Part shown: positions 48,131-50,636 of the stretch, one piece after another
Numbering within the stretch: position 1 is the stretch's first letter
Layout: every line of letters starts with the position of its first letter
Assembly: GCF_000181515.1 (NCBI RefSeq)
Contig: NZ_ABCG01000011.1
Location: 1-50,636 of the forward strand
Origin: Erythrobacter sp. SD-21
GTDB lineage: Bacteria; Pseudomonadota; Alphaproteobacteria; Sphingomonadales; Sphingomonadaceae
Reading direction: 5' to 3'
DNA: 50,636 nucleotides
The notes under the pieces: model-generated
The model's input: only the letters and a program-made list of their open reading frames with translations
Database searches by the model: none
What the model was told of the DNA's origin: nothing
Program-made: the position numbers and the translations under genes

Positions 48131-49147
48131 ATGACAGCCGACGTCGTTCCCCTCCCGCGCAAGGGCCCAGAGCCCTCGATCGAACCCATGCTGGCGCTGA
48201 CGGCGCAGGGCATGAACGCGGTCAACCAGGTCATCCTCGACCGGATGCAGAGCGAAGTGCCGCTCATACCCGCGCTCGCCGGACATTTGATTTCGGGCGG
48301 CGGCAAGCGCCTGCGCCCCATGCTAACGCTCGCTGGCGCGGAACTGGTCGGCTACAGCGGCACGCGCCATCACAAGCTCGCCGCAGCGGTCGAATTCATC
48401 CATACCGCGACGCTGCTGCATGACGATGTCGTCGACGGCAGCGACTTGAGGCGCGGCAAGGCGGCGGCCAACATCATATTCGGCAATCCCGCCACGGTGC
48501 TAGTGGGCGATTTCCTGTTCAGCCGCAGCTTCGAGCTGATGACCGAGGACGGCAGCCTCAAGGTTCTCAAGATCCTATCGGGCGCCAGCGCGATCATCGC
48601 CGAGGGCGAGGTCGACCAGCTGACCGCGCAGCGCAAGATCGATACCAGCGAACAGCGCTACCTCCACATCATCCGCGCCAAGACCGCCGCGCTCTTTGCT
48701 GCCGCCAGCCGCATCGCCGCCGTGGTCGCCGAATGCAGCGAGGAAGAAGAGCAGTCGCTCGACGAATACGGCCGCAACCTCGGCGTCGCCTTCCAGCTGG
48801 TCGACGACGCGCTCGATTACGATTCCGACGCGGCCGAAATGGGCAAGGACCGCGGCGACGATTTCCGCGAGGGCAAGATGACCCTGCCGGTCATCCTCGC
48901 CTACGCCCGCGGCAGCGAAGAAGAACGCGAGTTCTGGAAGGCCGCCATCGCCGGTTTCCGCACCTCGGACTCCGATCTCGACGAGGCAATCCGCCTGATC
49001 GAAGTGCACAACGCCGTCGCCGACACCAAGGCGCGCGCCCGCCACTTCGCCCAGCGCGCGATCGACGCGCTGTCGATCTTCCCCGACGGCAAGGCCCGCC
49101 GCGCCATGACCCAGGCGGCCCTGTTCGCCGTATCGCGCGGCTACTAA
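48131..49147 (+). CDS. Long-chain polyprenyl diphosphate synthase (IspB/DdsA type)
   Basis: A 338-residue trans-prenyltransferase. The first Asp-rich motif is LLHDDVVDGSDLRRG near residue 95, the second QLVDDALDYDSD near 230. The Ala/Ala before the first motif allow long chains, so octa- or decaprenyl diphosphate for ubiquinone is likely; alphaproteobacteria mostly use Q10. Its product would feed UbiA (756-1670). ATG 48131 is used. hrpB begins 32 bases after the stop. Confidence 0.94.
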   Translation: MTADVVPLPRKGPEPSIEPMLALTAQGMNAVNQVILDRMQSEVPLIPALAGHLISGGGKRLRPMLTLAGAELVGYSGTRHHKLAAAVEFIHTATLLHDDVVDGSDLRRGKAAANIIFGNPATVLVGDFLFSRSFELMTEDGSLKVLKILSGASAIIAEGEVDQLTAQRKIDTSEQRYLHIIRAKTAALFAAASRIAAVVAECSEEEEQSLDEYGRNLGVAFQLVDDALDYDSDAAEMGKDRGDDFREGKMTLPVILAYARGSEEEREFWKAAIAGFRTSDSDLDEAIRLIEVHNAVADTKARARHFAQRAIDALSIFPDGKARRAMTQAALFAVSRGY

Positions 49148-49178
49148 TTCCCCACCGCACGAGATAGGACGCAAAAAC

Positions 49179-50636
49179 GTGTCCGACCGGCTACCCATCC
49201 ACGCTGTCCTGCCCGACCTGCTCGCCGCGCTGCGGGAGAGCAGTGGTGCCGTGCTGGTTGCGCCGCCGGGTGCGGGCAAGACGACCGCGGTGGCCCCAGC
49301 GCTGCTCGATCAGGAGTGGTGCAGCGGCACGGTGATCCTGACCTCGCCCCGACGCGTGGCGGCCCGGGCGGCGGCGGAGCGCATGGCGCAGATGTTGGGT
49401 GAGAAGCCGGGCAACACCATCGGTTACCTGACACGCCTCGACAGCAAACGTTCGTCCAAAACGCGCGTGCTGGTCGTTACAGAGGCGATATTCGTGAACC
49501 GCATTCTCGACGATCCCGAGTTGGAGGGCGTTTCGGCGGTGCTGTTCGACGAAGCGCATGAACGGCATCTCGACAGCGATCTCGGCCTCGCGCTTGCGCT
49601 GGAGACGCAGGGCGTGCTGCGCGAGGATTTGCGTGTGCTGGTGATGTCGGCGACCATCGACGGGGCGCGCTTCGCTTCGCTCATGGGCGGCGATAGGCCG
49701 GTGATCGAGAGCGAGGGCCGGGCCTATCCGCTGGAGATCCGCTGGCTTGGCTCCTCCCCGCAGGCACGGGTCGAAGATGCCATGACCTCGGCCATCGCGA
49801 CCGTGTGGAAGGAACAGCAGGGCGATATTCTCGCTTTCCTGCCCGGTGTGGGCGAGATTGAGCGCACCCGCGAGCGGCTGGCCGAGCGTCTGCCGGGCGC
49901 TTTGGCTCTGCCACTCCATGGGCAGGTCCAGCCGGTCGAGCAGCGCGCAGCCATCCGCCGCGATCCCGAAGGGCGACGGAGGATCGTGCTGGCCACCGCA
50001 ATCGCCGAAACCTCGCTGACGCTGGACGGCGTGTCGGTCGTGGTCGACGCTGGGCTCTCGCGAAGGGCCGAGTTCGACCGGGCGGCAGGGACGACGCATC
50101 TCGTCACTCACCGCGCCAGCCAGGCCGCGGCGGCGCAGCGCGCGGGGCGTGCGGCGCGGCAGGGGCCGGGCGTGGCCTATCGTCTGTGGGAGGAGGGCGG
50201 ACATGCGGGAAGGCCGCAGTTCGATCCGCCGGATATGGAGACAGCCGATCTGGCGCCGCTGGTGCTCGACCTCGCAAAATGGGGGACGGGCGATCCGGCA
50301 AGCCTGCAATGGCTCGACCCGCCGCCCGAGGCCTCGGTGGCGGCAGCGCGTGCGACTCTGGTCGGGCTGGGCGCGCTCGATGCGGACGGGCGGATTACCG
50401 CACGCGGGAAGCAACTCGCCAGCCTCCCGCTCGATCCGGCCTCGGCGGCGATGCTGCTGTTTGGGGCGGAGCACGGCAGCGCCGGGAAAGCCGCGCGGCT
50501 GGCGCTCCTTCTTCAGGAACGCGGCCTTGGCGGGCGCGGCGAGGATCTGGAAGCGCGGCTGTCGCGCTGGAGCGCGGATCGAGGCGCGCGGGCAGAGGCC
50601 AGCCGCAAGCTTGCGGGGCGCTGGGCGACGCTGGCG
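49179..50636 (+). CDS. hrpB: ATP-dependent helicase HrpB, 3' end missing
   Basis: An open frame from GTG 49179 runs to the end of the window (486 codons, no stop). Walker A is APPGAGKTT near residue 30, DEAH box FDEAHERHLDSDL near 125, motif III MSATIDG near 160. The helicase C domain has TAIAETSLTLDGV and RASQAAAAQRAGRAARQGPG, the QxxGRAGR motif. These identify the DEAH-box HrpB family; E. coli HrpB is about 800 residues, so at least a third is missing. GTG is preceded by TAGGAC. Its RNA or protein substrate is not established. Confidence 0.93.
   Translation, partial: MSDRLPIHAVLPDLLAALRESSGAVLVAPPGAGKTTAVAPALLDQEWCSGTVILTSPRRVAARAAAERMAQMLGEKPGNTIGYLTRLDSKRSSKTRVLVVTEAIFVNRILDDPELEGVSAVLFDEAHERHLDSDLGLALALETQGVLREDLRVLVMSATIDGARFASLMGGDRPVIESEGRAYPLEIRWLGSSPQARVEDAMTSAIATVWKEQQGDILAFLPGVGEIERTRERLAERLPGALALPLHGQVQPVEQRAAIRRDPEGRRRIVLATAIAETSLTLDGVSVVVDAGLSRRAEFDRAAGTTHLVTHRASQAAAAQRAGRAARQGPGVAYRLWEEGGHAGRPQFDPPDMETADLAPLVLDLAKWGTGDPASLQWLDPPPEASVAAARATLVGLGALDADGRITARGKQLASLPLDPASAAMLLFGAEHGSAGKAARLALLLQERGLGGRGEDLEARLSRWSADRGARAEASRKLAGRWATLA

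Overview
This window is a stretch of GC-rich alphaproteobacterial chromosome, most likely from Sphingomonadales and probably close to Erythrobacteraceae (Erythrobacter/Qipengyuania-like). The placement is my inference from gene content (class I lysyl-tRNA synthetase, DUF6456, a 3TM GTA-type holin, the aroQ-accB-accC and yajC-secD-secF blocks), from overall base composition, and from an inverted repeat built on GAGCTTGTCGAAG, a motif common in sphingomonad genomes. Coding density is high on both strands. I see no CRISPR array, no integrase or transposase and no prophage block. The window is mainly core housekeeping with small accessory patches.

Layout. 1-8.3 kb: rsmE (cut by the left edge), ubiA, a REP-like repeat, an SRAP protein and trmL; then a redox patch (a VOC-fold protein divergent from soxR over a canonical SoxR box, and an MsrQ-like haem membrane protein); then a helix-hairpin-helix lipoprotein and a sixA-dinG pair. 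8.4-13.5 kb: an FNT channel, a small two-gene stress-type operon, a 548-base gene-free stretch, class I lysK, a 2OG-Fe(II) dioxygenase and cytochrome b561. 13.5-18 kb: an Arg-rich RcnB-like protein with an intrinsic terminator, a PPOX-fold protein, a LacI-type sensor with no DNA-binding domain, and a MASE1-PAS-GGDEF diguanylate cyclase. 18.1-19.2 kb: a SlyD-like FKBP isomerase and, upstream, a decayed duplicate of its promoter and first codons. 19.2-28.3 kb: GNAT, ettA, an M28 peptidase, a second diguanylate cyclase, a DUF1800/DUF1501 pair and a MATE exporter.

28.3-35 kb: tRNA-Pro(TGG), a CAT-anticodon tRNA, a histidine kinase whose ATP-binding half looks degenerate, an Lrp regulator with two palindromes in its leader, a GFA protein, a phytanoyl-CoA-dioxygenase-like protein at the end of aroQ-accB-accC (fatty-acid and shikimate supply), an orphan GTA-type holin and tRNA-Pro(GGG). 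35.2-38.2 kb: the Sec accessory operon yajC-secD-secF. 38.2-43.4 kb: an XRE/S24-like regulator, a DUF6456 protein, a Uup-type ABC-F ATPase coupled to a uracil-DNA-glycosylase-like protein, and an exported amidohydrolase. 43.5-47.8 kb: an envelope-stress-like group (SIMPL protein, PepSY protein, OmpR-type regulator with PhoQ-like kinase, Tyr/Arg-rich lipoprotein) in which two genes flanking the two-component pair share a near-identical 16-bp motif. 47.7-50.6 kb: chorismate mutase, a long-chain polyprenyl diphosphate synthase and hrpB, cut by the right edge. UbiA and the polyprenyl synthase probably serve the same ubiquinone pathway.

I did not find a convincing large undescribed system. The best leads are the decayed FKBP duplicate with a perfectly preserved promoter, the shared 16-bp motif around the two-component system, the degenerate histidine kinase, the DNA-binding-less LacI sensor, the HhH lipoprotein and the orphan GTA holin. 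All family assignments were made by reading motifs, without database searches.
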